64,000 nt of DNA from Theobroma cacao (GCF_000208745.1 NC_030858.1:34069825-34133824), one strand, 5' to 3'. Numbered from the stretch's first letter, positions 48,588-61,139 are shown. The notes: a model not told the origin generated them from the letters alone. Program-made: numbers and translations.

Positions 48588-51500
48588 CTTACAAAGAGAA
48601 TATTTGCCACATCATGAAAGTTGCCTCACTGATATAAATATCAGATGGAGGCATATCATGATAGTGGGCAAGTAAGGGGGAATGGTCAAAGGAAAGAAGA
48701 GGACGGTGAAGAAGTGATAACTGTGGCTGCAATGTACTTCCACCATATCTCGTTCCACACATACATCACCCCTCTTCATTTGAAACTGAAATTGTGCAAG
48801 GAAATAAGTTAGGTCAAATCCAACTGTTTCATCCATATAAGGCTTTGTAATCTCAAGGACAGTTATAAGAGGGGCTAAAACAAAACCAAGTTCTGATGCA
48901 GCATCTCCTCGAAATTCTCTGCTTTAATGGTTATCTCTTAGGGGCAAAAACCACTTAGATGATCAGGTTTAAAGCTCATAATCTATAAACACGCCAATAG
49001 AGAGCTTGCACTCAATGTAGTTTTTCCATTCAGTATGTTTCAGAAACCTCATTTTTTATGAACAATGGAACTAGAAAGTCTTACAAATTGTTAGAATTAT
49101 TAAATGGTAGAAACATAATGTTCTATTTCTTCCCAAGAAGAAAATATCCCTCCTGGTTTGGGCTCTTTAAGTAGAAATAACTTAACAACAACATCCCCTG
49201 TAGCTTAGAGGCATTTCAGTGAAGGCTCACGTCTCACATTTGTGTATTTCTTTGGCCACTGGTGCCTTAAAAAAATAAAATAGCAGATAATATGATTTAA
49301 TTAAAATTTGACAAGTTATTAATTGACAGCCTTCATCCGTGGCCTTGGCTTCCTTCAACTGAACCTAGCTTCCAAAGAAAAATAAGGTTTTTTGCATAAT
49401 AGCACATCAATGTAAGCATTTCAAAACAATTGGCATTACAAAAAGGAAAGAATAATGTAGATAAATGCAGAGGATGAGTCTAATTCTCTAAGATAATATG
49501 CCATAGGTTTGCTGTTGCAGAACAGTCACTTCTGGAAGAATTGCTTGAGTTTTACCCAGATCTAAAGCTGATTTCTCATAATCCTCAAAAATATTTTAAT
49601 ATTTTCCTCGATTTTGTCATTATTTCATATTTTTAGTTTTTTGATTAATTTATCTATTGGAAAAGAAAAATAAAAAAATGAATGAAATTATCAATTTGTT
49701 ATATATCTCAAGTAGATTAAAATGAGACTTTAAATTTTTTTTGTTGTTTTGCTCAAATTGAAGAGAAAATTTTGTGGGCAAAATTTTCTATTCAATTTGT
49801 GACAAAAGTCAATTGAAACAATTTACTTGGTCATGTCTATCCTTCTAAACACATAACTGAAGAGGCCTAACTTTGGAAACACAGTTCATAGCATTTAAGA
49901 AGATGGCAATATAAGAATATGCACAGATTGCAGCTGTAGTGCATAAACTCATCCTGGTTGGATGACTAGTTAGGCAACTAAACCAGCCACCGGGTTGCCC
50001 CAAAGAAATATAAATTAGAATGCAGGAAATGGTAAGGCCAGTCTCTAGGCAATGCTCTGTGCTTTCCTACCTCTTCAAGATTGAATTTCTCCATGTGAAT
50101 GCAATATAGAAAGTTCTTTCAGCATCAGTCAAATCCAAAAAATTGAACAATGTACTGCTATATAGTTTGTAACAACATGATAAGGAAAAAAAGGAAAAGT
50201 CTAACACAAAGTAATCTTAACTATGAGCATTTCCTATATACCATTCAAGAGAACACAAAGAGAAAATCTAAGAACTACGTTCCTTTTTCACCTTTGCTAC
50301 CCAATGTGAACAAAACCAATCAAAAAATGCCCTAGAGAAAGAGAGATTAGCAATTGTACCTTGAGTTCTGTTCAAAAGGGTCAGAGGTGCAGATTGTCAG
50401 CAAAAATCAGGACTGTTTCTCTACTTTTCGCTATCACCTTGTAAGAGCTCCAATTTTTAATGGATGTCCCAAAGGGGATAACTTTGCTTGCAAACCAGCC
50501 TATTGAGGCTTTGAGGTGTTCTGCAGCTGAGTAAAGATATGAAAGCCTTAATGTGACTGCTTAAGAGTGACCATATACTCGATATTCTGCTAGCATATAG
50601 AAGCAGCAGCTGCTTTACTGTATGCTAGTATACTGTAGGTAAGAGCATCTCTCAATCAGACATCTAAATCTTTGTAATCACTTACAAGAAAGTCATGTGA
50701 CCAGTTTGCACAGCTCATTGCTTCAAGAATCAAGATCATGAATCTGAAACTGCATTTGAATTTTTTGCTTTAGCTTTTTAGAACCATATACTTTAAGTAT
50801 TAGAATTTATTAATTTAACAGGACAAAGGGGAGACAATAGATGGAGAAATTGATCTTCACTGTTCCACATTATGGAACAGATTTACAAATTTTGAGGAAG
50901 GTGAAACCCTCTATAAAGAAAATTTTGAAACACTGGATTACAATATATTCTTTGTGCACCAAATCTAGAGTACCAGTTTCTCATAAAGTAAGGTTAAACA
51001 TTCTTCCATTTAAATAACTCAATAGTCTGAAATTTGATTCAACAATATAGTCTATTTAGAGCTGTTACGGGCTGGCAAAGCATGACAAGACCAATTTTCC
51101 ATTTTAAGTCACTAGTATAATAGAAATAATAAAAAAAACCTTAATTTAAAAAAAGAAGAAAACAAATAGACAGCCTAACCTGGCAAAGCATGGGTAACCA
51201 TGCCACTCACTGCACAGCACCAAGCATCAGGGCAATGAGAGGTAATCATAGGTTCTCATGTCCCAAATAACACCTCTAGTTGTTGCTATAGTAATAAAAG
51301 TGTAATTAGAGTAATAAATAATGGTATCCAAACCAGTTAACCAAATCCAGTCCACCAATTACCTAAAGCACATGAATCATTTTAATATATAAACTAGGCA
51401 ATTACACATTGGATGAATAATTCATAAAATGTTGACGTGTGAACCCCAATCCAAAGATGCCATTTGTCCATAGGACTTATGACTAACTTTATAAATAAGA

Positions 51501-52339
51501 TTTTTGTTGGTGTCTCCATGAACGATATGTGGCTGCCTTTCTACCAAAAACCATACTATAATGGTATGTGTTCTTATATTTCTCAACAAACAGCCCTTCT
51601 CAAAACCATACTATAACCCCTGTAGCATTCAAGAAATTTTGTGCAATTTGCACCTAAGGCATCAACCAGATAAGTGATCTACCACAAGCAAATGTGAAAA
51701 TAGTAGTATGATTGGGGTTCATAATCCCAAATCGTGCTTAAACCAGATCAACTCAACAAGTAAAGTCTTATACAGGATCCCACAGGGTCAGTCAAGTTAA
51801 CTTATATTTTCTATGAAACTCCATCTAGCTTACTAAAGTATATCGACAATATATTAGAGGAACTAGATTGAATCTTGCTTTCACTAAAACGGTGCTTCAA
51901 GATAGGTAAAATCATTCTCTTTCACTGATCCAAACTTCGCTTTTTTATTTTTTTTAAGGAAGAAAAAGGAAAGAAACAAAGAAAGCAAGAGACAAGGAAA
52001 GAACATGTAATCGTGCCTATGCCTAACTTGATTATTGGTAAGTGGTAACAGCACACAAAGATCTAATCATAAGAATTCGGATACCAATTCTTTGTCTCTA
52101 TTCAGTCTTTCTAAATATGTTACGGTCAAATCTCTGCCTTAAACTCTGTACCAGTTTCATAGCATTGGTTATCTTTCCACTCTCTGCCTGAATTGATTGA
52201 TAGAATTCCCTTGAAAAGATTGACAATCAACTAGATTGTAAGATAATGATGATGTTATTATTATGATTATGTTTTTAATTAACTCTTTGATAGTACAAAA
52301 ACAATGGAAACTGAGCACTTAGAAAGATCAAGACTGTTA
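48588..52339. other. Gene-free stretch right of the retroelement block
   Basis: It holds the second copy of the dispersed repeat (49549-50045) and a short hairpin near 50590-50630 (CTAGCATATAGAAGCAGC and its near-inverse). Frames here, including 48612-48836 on the minus strand, carry no recognised motif. The remainder is nondescript AT-rich DNA. Confidence 0.5.
49549..50045 (+). repeat. Dispersed repeat, copy 2 (partner 24832-25368)
   Basis: Same orientation as copy 1. It starts at GTTTTACCCAGATCTA and ends at GGTAAGGCCAGTCT. Small deletions make it about 40 bases shorter. Flanks are unrelated to those of copy 1. Confidence 0.8.
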
Positions 52340-52990
52340 AAAGGAATCACAAACTTATGCTATTTCAAATTAATGTCTTCAAGGAAATAATTACTATATT
52401 CCTTTGCTTGCTTGAATTCATGCAAAATACAAATGAGCTAAATTCTTGGCAAATTGGAATGTGAACCTGTCCTTTGCTGTTATTATTAAGAGTTTATACT
52501 CTATAGATAAGCTTTCTTAGGTTTATTTGATATCCATTTAACTACAAAACCGAAGAGCAGAATTCATTTTTCTTTCCCTTTGGATCCTGTTTTCCACATT
52601 AGTAGTAACAAAAATAGAAATACAGTTCATATTATGTACGGAAAGTAATTAAGAAAGGAAAAACACATGGTAAAGCCATGCACAATTTAAATCTTATGGA
52701 CTCAGATTGGAAAGAAAGGGTGTCCCCACCTGCTTGGGCCAAATAAATTTAAATTAGCACACAGGAAGGTTCAAAACAGCTAGAGTTGGTCTATGCCAGC
52801 TAATAGTCATATGATATCTTTATGACTTTCCATTTTATATCTAAAATTACTTTAGTCTCATACTTAAATATTAGCTATATCCAAGGAAAAGATTATGTAA
52901 TTGAATCTGATAAAATTTATGTCTATACTGTAAGTCTGGTAAGTATGTATGTCTTTGGTGCTAAACATGGTTTTTCCATATGAATCATTA

Positions 52991-53052
52991 TAGACTTGCC
53001 ATACTTGGCACAAAAGACATATAGACATGCCATATTGGGCAAAAAAGACAAA
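52991..53052. repeat. 31-bp tandem units, 2 copies, in the left hairpin arm
   Basis: Units TAGACTTGCCATACTTGGCA... at 52991 and TAGACATGCCATATTGGGCA... at 53022 are the inverse of the units at 53360-53452 in the other arm. Confidence 0.85.
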
Positions 53053-53359
53053 GATATACAGAAAAAGTTGCCTTGTAGAAATACCATAGTTTCTCATGCC
53101 TATGTGTATCTTTTGGGTAAAAAATGCAGTGTTTTTGGCATTAATGTATCTTCTATATATTCTTTATATTCTGATATTAGAATTCTTAATTTCTGCATCT
53201 TTGAAAAAAAACCCATATATGGAAGATCTATTAATGCGAAAAACACTACCTTTTTTGAACGAAAAGATAGACACAGGCATGAACGGTTGGTCTCGAAAAG
53301 ATAGACGTAGGCATGAGAACACTATGGTATTTTTGAAGGCAACTTTTGCTGTGTATCTG

Positions 53360-53452
53360 TATGTCTTTTGTGCCAATTATGGCATGTCTATATGTCTTTT
53401 GTGCTAAGTATGACATGGCTATATGTCTTTTGTGCCAAGTATGGCAAGTCTA
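53360..53452. repeat. 31-bp tandem units, 3 copies, in the right hairpin arm
   Basis: Units start at 53360, 53391 and 53422, each with TATGTCTTTTGTGC and a TATGGCA-like core. The left arm has only two, so one unit was gained or lost after the arms formed. The right arm also has a doubled GAAAAGATAGAC...GGCATGA segment at 53260-53320. Confidence 0.88.
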
Positions 53453-54861
53453 TAATGATTCATATAGAAACACCATGTTTAGCACCAAAGACATATATAC
53501 ATACCATACTTAAATTATAGACATAAATTTTACTAGATTTAATTACATAATCCTTTCCGGAATATGGCTAATATTTAAGTATAAGACTAAAGTCATTTTA
53601 GACATAAAATGGCAAGTCATAAAGATATCATATCACTATTAGCCGGCATAGACCAACTCTAGCTATTTTTAACCTTCCTGTGTGCTAATTTAAATTTATT
53701 TGGCCCTATTTGAGTCTATAATATTTAAATTTTGTAGGGTTTTACCATGTGTAGTTCCTTTCTTAATTACTTTCCCTACGTAATATGAATTGTATTTCTA
53801 TTTGTGTCACTACCAATGTGGAAATCAAGATCCAAAGGGAAGGAAAAATGAATTCTCCTCTCCAATTTTGTAGTTAAATGAACATCAAACAAACCTAAGA
53901 AAGCTTATCTATAGGGTGTGAAGTATTGATAATAACAGCAAAGAATAGGTTCACTATATCCCAATTTGGCAAGACTTTTGCCTGTTTGTACTTCGCATGA
54001 ATTCAAGCAAGCAAAGGAATATAGTAATTTATTGTTCTTGAAGACATTTATTGGAAATGGAATAAGTTTGTCAAATAATTTATCATACATGTGTCAACAG
54101 GTCCACTCCAGTATGGTAACGGGAGCTGCCTGAAAGAGTTACAAGAACTTTACAAAACAGAAGTTCTCTGATGCTCTCGCCACAGACAATAAGTGGCCAT
54201 TTTAAGTTATCTACCAGAAACCATATTATGAATGGACAAATCAGTTTCTTATAATATTTTGATCTCTTCTTCAGCTCTTACTTCAATTCAATCCTCAAAA
54301 TTCATGTTGCTACAACATCAAGTGGACCACTGATTTACGAAAAGTAATGGAAAACAAGTATTCTGATGGTGTTCCTTCACCTCAAATTGCTCTTGACCCA
54401 TTTCAACATTACCCAACAAAGTCTTATATCTAGTCAGGTAAAAGGTTAGTCAAGAGAATCTAAATTTTCTTATCAAGGTCCATCAAACGAACCTATTAGC
54501 TCTTCCAAAAAGAAGCACAAGCGTCAGGTGCATAATAGCACATCACAATTTGCACTACAACAAAAGAAAACAAAAGCAAGGAGAGAACAATATTTATCAA
54601 TTCAAGAGAGTGTAATTTAATATGCCATTAACCAACACCAACTCAGTAGATGGTCATAACTCATATGTTACGATCTTCTATCAGCTTTTAGTTAAATATG
54701 GCAGATAAAGTGATTTCATGCACCAAGGTAATACAGTTTTTGAAGTATCAAAGATTTCACAAAATTCCAAATAGGAAACAAGCTCATAAGAGAGAATGAC
54801 TTCCTGATCCTACGCTCAGAAAAAGAAAACGACTTACGTCAGGAAAATCAGCAAACTGCCA

Positions 54862-54972
54862 TTAGCAGTCCATGTTAGCCCACCGATGGCAATGTAGATA
54901 CTTCCTCATGACAGCGTTGTCGAGCAAGGCTTCACAAATTGCCCTTGGACACGACCCACCCCAGTAACTACC
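54862..54972 (-). CDS. Possible terminal coding exon of an unrecognised small protein
   Basis: On the minus strand a pyrimidine-rich acceptor (TTTCTTCACAG) is followed by a 36-codon open frame ending in TAA. It contains SYWGGSCPRAICEALL and NAVMRKYLHCHRWANMDC. Amino-acid usage looks protein-like (Trp, Cys and charged residues, little low complexity), and base composition is more GC-rich than its surroundings. A GTAAGT donor follows the stop at about 54837, so the transcript may have a 3' UTR intron. I could not find an upstream exon with confidence; candidates lie at 55030-55300. The family is not recognised, and it may be an exon relic. Confidence 0.35.
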   Translation of the reverse strand, partial: GSYWGGSCPRAICEALLDNAVMRKYLHCHRWANMDC

Positions 54973-55806
54973 CTGTGAAGAAAGAGGTCATGACTCTCGC
55001 CGTAGAATTAAACCAAACATCGAAATAAGATGGGGAATCAAGAATCACTTGGTAACAACAAACAAGTTTGGTGCTAGCCGAGGCTTCTGCCTCTATTCAG
55101 TAAAAGACCATTTCTTCCATTCGAGCCCACACTCGAAATTTTCAATTCTTTGCGTTTTGATACGTTTCTTTGCCTGCCATGACCGTGGAGTGTTGTCATT
55201 TGTACGCCTATAATTGCACCGTTTGGGTTACAAGCATTTCGCCATCAGGCCCGTTTTCATTCCCCTTTCCTTTTTTCTTCTTAACCGGCGAAATTTGGAG
55301 TAATTTCCATTCTTTACATTATTATGATTAACAAAACAATTTAATAGAGAATGTGAGGTGTAATATTTTAAACCCATGCTATATAGAGTAATTGATTAAA
55401 ACACCATGTTCCTACTCTGCGAAGGAGTCCATCGTTTTAAAGCAAAATTAAAACTCAATGTTTTCCACAGCAAAACCCAGGCCATAATCACTCCATAAAA
55501 CGTCCCAAATAGCAAAGACCATGCAAGGCAGCCAATAGCCATTAACCCATCTTGGCTGCCAACTGTTTGTAGAGGATTTCTTTTCCGGAGGCATACTTGA
55601 AAGATTGAAATTTTTAACATTAATGGAAAAACTCAGTTGATATGCAAAACAAAACTTCCAAGGTCTCAAATTCATAATATTTCTACGGATTCCAGCAACA
55701 AAACATAACACAAAATTTGAACATTCTGAGTAAAAAACTGATTTACTATTAATCCCAACAACTACTTTCACTCCGTACATAACACTAATAGAAAGTAAAT
55801 ATCATC

Positions 55807-57611
55807 TCAAAAGATCCTGTTTGAAGGGCCCATGGTACTCTTCAGGTAGAGGCACCTCACCTGCAATCAACACAAATTCAATCATATTATTCAACAAAAA
55901 AAAAGTCAAAAAATCCAGGACATATACTATAAGAAATGAATTAATTATGTGGAAGGATTAACTAAGCAGTCCAAATGAACAAAAGCAAAGAAAACTAACA
56001 TTTTGCCAGTTTTTCTTCAACAATGAAACAAGGAAATTGACACTCATTTGCACATTTTGGAAGATCTGCTTCTCCTCCATAGCTACATTCCCAACAGCAA
56101 CTCCCATGCAAAGAACCTTCTTCAGTTGGAACTTCACCATTGCCTTGGTCTCATTCACCTTGGACTCTAGGGATTCCTGGTGAGTAACAAGGGTTGGGAA
56201 TTTCCCTGCATTTGTACACGCATTCAACCATGTAAGATCACAACCCAAAAATCACAACTGCCAAATGCAAAATGCATAAGCTTAAGTCTCCCTGCGAATG
56301 CCTTAGCAAGTAGGCCATAAAAATTGCTAAAATCAAATTGCAATACCAATGCTCCAACATTAAACTTGCCTGCTTTGTTGAGACCAGGACCCAAGAGACG
56401 AGGGATCTGCTTGATGATAGCTTCAGATGCCAAAAAGGCCTGATACTTCTTGGCAAGCTTCTTGACCAACTTCTTGTTCTTGTTAAGCTTCTTCAGTGCT
56501 TCAACATCCATATAATCCAAGCCTATCTTCTCTGCCTGCGGACAAATTAAACCATTTTAGAAATGAAAAACCTCATTTCACAATTTACCAATTAAATATT
56601 AAAAGTACATTTCACATAACGCAAACCCTATGCATAAGTTCAGATACATAGTATTGTTCCAAGCAATATAAGAAAACAAAGTTTGACATAATAAAGTGGC
56701 AACATTACCTCTTCAACATGTTGAGCATCTCCAAGCATGCAGATCTTCATCTTAGGGCGAGGAATGTGTGGCAGCTTCACAGATCCACTGAAACGCTTGT
56801 CCTTTTGGGGATCATAGTTTTTCAGCCCAATCTGGAGTTCAATGGTCTCAGTGAACTTACGGTTTTTTTCCTTGGACTGAGCCACAATGGTGGAAATAGC
56901 TTCTCTAAGGGCATCACTCTGAAGCTTACTGTAAATAAGAAATGTAATATCTTTCAATAAAGAAAACAACAAACAAGTAAACAATAAACAACCACATGGT
57001 TCATAAATAGAATCATGAAGGATTTATCTAGGCATCATAAACATTTCACAATCATAAAATGAACACCCAAAAATAATGCATAGTTCCAATCAATGCTTTA
57101 GACTTTCCTATTTCAATCCAGAAACGGCAAACAACTCCCCCACCAACTAATGATAGTTCAAGTTCACATATTCAAAAAACCTTCAAATTTTCCAACACAA
57201 AAAGAAAAAACCCTAATAAAAACTATCAATCCACTTAAGGACATCAAGACACCAATCCCATACTAATAAATCACAAAACCAGCCTAATCAATGAGCTGAA
57301 AAAAGAATATCGAATAAGAGCAAAAACTAATTACACCTAACAAAAAAGCCATTTCCCATTTCACAGATGAAAAGCACCCAACAGATTATCCTACAACAAT
57401 GACTAAATGACCCAAAGGAGCCAAATTCTTATAACTCAAGTCCAGTAAATCAACAGCAAGATTAAACGCCTCAGATACAAATAAAAAAGAGGAACTTATC
57501 AGAACCTGATATATAAAGTTGGGTCATTTAAATTCAGCATACATTCCACAAACCCAAAAGATAAAATTCAAACAAACAATTAAAACGAATGAAGAATTAA
57601 AATTACCTCAT
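55807..57611 (-). CDS. RPL10A: 60S ribosomal protein L10a (uL1)
   Basis: This protein forms the L1 stalk of the cytosolic large subunit, which guides deacylated tRNA out of the E site. The coding exons on the minus strand are 57611-57607, 56928-56709, 56535-56370, 56205-56000 and 55860-55807. They total 651 nt, giving 216 aa, the exact usual plant length. Exon 1 codes only ATG-AG. Recognisable segments in order are [98 protein letters not shown] and the tail [16 protein letters not shown]. One intron is GC-AG. A further intron probably splits the 5' UTR (donor near 57780, acceptor near 57660). No lesion was seen. Confidence 0.96.
56206..56369 (-). other. RPL10A: GC-AG intron in RPL10A
   Basis: The exon ends AAAGCAG and the intron starts GCAAGT, the strong consensus for a GC donor. 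The intron ends TGCAG before GGAAATTCCC. Using the nearby GTTTAA as donor instead would give the wrong residues at the invariant AGKFPT segment; the GC donor restores it and keeps phase. Confidence 0.88.
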
Positions 57612-57792
57612 CCCTGAATCTCTGTTATTTCCACGAATAAAACTATAATATTTACCTGTAAAACAAAGTTTTCAAATCATCAGAAAATTAAAAGAATTGA
57701 AGCATTATAGTTAGATCTGAGAAGAAATGAGAAGTACGGTAAAGGAGGGTTTAACGAGAAGGATAGAGACTGTATGTTACCAGAGATGTGAG

Positions 57793-57965
57793 AAACCCTA
57801 GCCGCAGCCTTGATTTTTGAGGCTGTGGAGAGATATATAGGAAATCAGCAAATGTGTTAAAACCCTAGCTAGCTATTGTAATAAACTGATATTGGGCCAC
57901 GGGTAAGGTCTAGCCCAAATTCTTTCGGGATGAGACTTGGTTTTGTTTAGATTAGGCCGAGCCCA
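57793..57965. promoter_or_regulatory. RPL10A: RPL10A promoter: two telo-boxes and site II motifs
   Basis: AAACCCTA telo-boxes lie at 57793-57800 and 57860-57867. TGGGCC lies at 57893-57898, with inverse AGCCCA at 57912-57917 and 57960-57965. This pairing of telo-box and TGGGCY site II elements is the usual signature of plant ribosomal-protein promoters, where TCP and Pur-alpha-type factors link expression to cell growth. The first telo-box is probably in the leader. Confidence 0.75.
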
Positions 57966-58369
57966 AATTAATACTAGACCGGTTCTATTTTTGTTATGAC
58001 CAAGCACATTCCTTATTTTGATACAGTAGTTTAGTTCTTTTTTTATTTCAAATACGTTTTGGCTAATTATTTTCAATTAAGTATATAAAATTGAGGTGAC
58101 TTGATGCTAATATTAAGAAAAAAGAGATTATTTGGTAGGAAATTAAAATATATATAATTCCTTTTTCACTTTAATTTAAAATAATTTCCTTTCCATATAG
58201 AACATAAAGGAAGTATTTAGTGAGTAGTAAATTTTGCCATCACTTCAAATCTCCTTCCCCTTTGTCTTCTCCCCTTGTTACAAATGAAAAGCAAAAAAAG
58301 TGAGAACCCTTTTAGATCTAAAAGAAGATCCATCAAAAAGAAATAGTACAGTGATTAAATATTTTATGT

Positions 58370-60275
58370 TTTAAAAAGCTAGAAATTCATTCACATTTCA
58401 AGAGAAAAGCAAAGAAACGTTCTGGTCTATGAACAAAAAACCTGTAAAAACAACCCCTCCAAACCCCAAAAACCAAAATATACATCATCCTCTACTCAAC
58501 AAGAGAAGAAAAAAACCTCCCACCTTCTCATCCAAAGGAGCAAATCACAAAAGCACCAAACACCCCTATACAATCCAACAATCACAACCCTAGCACAAAA
58601 GATGAAAAAAACAACGAGCATAAGGTCCCCCCACTAGCACGATATCAACAGGCCAAACCATCCCACAGTAAAAACCTCATCAATGGATAAACAAAAAAGA
58701 AAACTACCTTGTGAACATAACAAAAACAAAAGGAAGTAGAACCATGAGGAAAACATAAAAAAAGATCAACTAACTAACCTCTTGAGAGATCATGCCATCA
58801 TCACCATCCTCAGCAAAAACCCATAAGAACTCATCCTTTCTCTCGACGCCCGCCTTAGTAAGAGAATCGACGACCCCATTCACAACTCTCAGAGTTTTCA
58901 GAAAGTTGCAACTCTTTAGTTGGGTTTTGAAAAATTCCAAAAGCATTATGGTGGTTCTGAGTTTCTAGGGAGCTATTGATGGCTCCCTAGCCCATTTTAC
59001 TGCATTTTTCGAGTCACTCTCCACAATTACACAATCAACATTGGCCCACCTAGATGTCGCCACCATTTGAAGGGTCTTTTTGATCGCCAAGATCTTAGCT
59101 GTATTCTCATTGGTAACCCCAATAGATAAGGAAAACTAAACTAACGATTTACCTCCCTCATCCTTTAGAATACCTCCCTTACTTGGATTTCCTCACGAAG
59201 CCCCATCAACATTAAATTTAACCATGCCTTTTGGGGCAGGCTGCTAAATGCCAAATCCCATCAAGTTTAACTGTTTTTATTTTCCTAGGTTGAAGCCCTA
59301 TACTTGGCTTTCTTGAAAGCTCTGAGACTGAAATATTCATGTTTTGCCACTTCAAGTTAGCCCACCATGCCACTCGGAGTTTAATTATGTCATACACTTG
59401 TTTACAATCCCAGAGTTTACCATTGAAGAGGATGTCGCTCCTAGCTAGCCAAATGGACCAAAAGATGGCGAAAAAAGCCATCCTCCTTATATCCCTATTC
59501 TCCACACACTTTGCTAACCCATTTCAGCTATGTAAAACAACTATAGGATCTTTATGATTCACCCATTTCAATCTCCAATTTTCAGGCCACCATCTCGCCA
59601 ATGCCACTGAACTCCAACCCACTCACCAAATTGATCAATAGTACCTTTCTTTTTTACCGCGAGAGCATAAACTCTTGAAAATTCATCTTTCAATTTGAGC
59701 CCATCAACCCATTGTTCGTTCCAAAAATCAATTCTTTTGCCATTGCCAATAAGGAAACCCATGCCCTCCTCCACCACCTAGGCTACGACATCTCCTATCT
59801 CTAGAGGTTTCATAATGTTCTTCCAAACCCCCAAAACCATCCTTTGATTTCTTGCCTTAGGTAAAAAAAGTCCCCGTTCCCTCTAATTTTCTTTGCAATA
59901 ATTCTCCTTTATAGGCTGTTTGACTCATTGTTGAATCGTCCTATCCATTTGTTGAGCAAAGCATGGTTTTTTAAACATATATCAATAACCCCCAAGCCTT
60001 CCATATCTTTGTATAAGCGAATGGAATCCCAATCAACCCAGTGTATTTTCCTTTTATCGTCCATATCGCTCCATAGGAACCTTTGTTGAATTTTATCTAA
60101 CTTTTCCTTAACAGTGATAGGAATTTGGAAGAAAGACATAAAAAAGATCGAAAGACTCTTAAGCACAAACTTAAGAAGTGCAACTCTTCCACCCATTGAG
60201 AGAGACTTAGCTTTCCATGTCAATAATCTCGTCTCAAACTTTTCAACCATTAGTTTCCACATTTTAAAATATAAC
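58370..60275 (-). mobile_element. 5'-truncated LINE (L1-type) remnant
   Basis: The minus-strand frames in order are as follows. 60262-59909 is the RT C-terminal region (WKAKSLSMGGRVALLKFVLK, FLWSDMDDKRKIHWVDWD). 59777-59568 is the zinc-finger-like RT tail (FLIGNGKRIDFWNEQWVDG). 59505-59218 contains FFAIFWSIWLARSDILFN. At about 59225-58800 is an RNase H (KFNVDGAS, ILAIKKTLQM, VESDSKNAVKW). The three ORF2 parts are in different frames, and one stop replaces Trp in the RNase H, so it is inactive. The endonuclease and most of RT are absent, as expected for 5' truncation. The 3' UTR appears to run to about 58370; no clear poly(A) tail was found. Confidence 0.85.
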
Positions 60276-60421
60276 CATGCTTATAGTTTGTCTTTGGCAA
60301 AATGGAGTGAAACAACTATAGCTGATAGCCGCAAGCTTTAGAAATCTTATTAAGTATAAGTTTTCAACTGTTTAGGGGTATCCGTTAGATGAGTTTTCAG
60401 CGGTGTGAATACCATTAAGTC

Positions 60422-60424
<3 letters not shown>

Positions 60425-60456
<32 letters not shown>
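60425..60456. repeat. (TA)n microsatellite
   Basis: About 32 bases of alternating A and T. A likely length polymorphism. Confidence 0.9.
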
Positions 60457-60458
<2 letters not shown>

Positions 60459-61139
60459 CAAAAACTACTCTACCAATTAGTAGAAGTTTCTTGCTCTCTT
60501 TTTTTTCAAAAAGAGAAAGATTTGTTGGTAGCTAGGCATTTTCCAAGTGACAAAAAAGATTGTTTAAGTAGTTAAGAAGATTTGGTATACAAATTGACTT
60601 ATAAATGAGGTGCCATATATGGTTTTCTCTTTCTTTACACATTGTGTCAGTACATTAAAAGTTCTATTCATAGAATGCCGCCTAGGCACAATAAAGTGGC
60701 AAACCATTTATAACCTTTGGTAGAAGAAAGTACCACCCAAAGATTGACTCCCCTGTATTTTGCTAAGAATAACCACATCATTTTTTGTCATAAACCAAAT
60801 TTTCTCTTTACATTTGGTAGCCTAACCCTTGATGTTGTGGAAAGTTGCTTAGACATCTTTGGTTCTTAATAAATATGTCTTACAACTTTAGTGTAGATCG
60901 TTTGGCTCTTATCTCTACTTTTCCTAATGAAAAACATTTCTGTAAGAACTTAGAAATTTATCTCAGTGCCTTTTAGTTTGTCAAAGAGTAATCATGCTTT
61001 AAATGCAAAAGGTTTATATTAGTGGTAAAGCCCTTGATCTTTTGCATGAATGCTAACATGAGTTAATTTTATTTTTTCTTAAAAATTTTTGATCGATTTA
61101 ATGTATTTCCCAAAGAATATCTTGCTACAGTCATGATTT
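60457..61139. other. Spacer between LINE and copia remnants
   Basis: AT-rich DNA with no readable coding or repeat structure. Confidence 0.45.

Larger units (their letters stand above)
52340..54070. repeat. Long near-perfect inverted repeat (hairpin locus)
   Basis: The left arm is about 52340-53158 and the right arm about 53214-54070, with a loop of about 55 bases. The arms pair along their whole length: for example GGCCAAATAAATTTAAATTA at 52737 is exactly inverted near 53705, and AATGTCTTCAAG at 52372 faces its inverse at 54040. Similarity is about nine in ten or better over the inner 400 bases of each arm. The outermost 50 bases of each arm are more diverged. No open frame with a domain lies inside, and no clear target duplication was found. 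It could be a foldback-type element or an inverted duplication. Confidence 0.9.

Noticed and set aside
50588..50632. Possible MIRNA hairpin
   Set aside because: The stem is only about 20 bp with almost no loop and matches no known miRNA; too short for a plant precursor.
52996..53407. Overlapping frames inside the hairpin
   Set aside because: They come from the 31-bp units and their inverse copies; no domain or start context supports translation.
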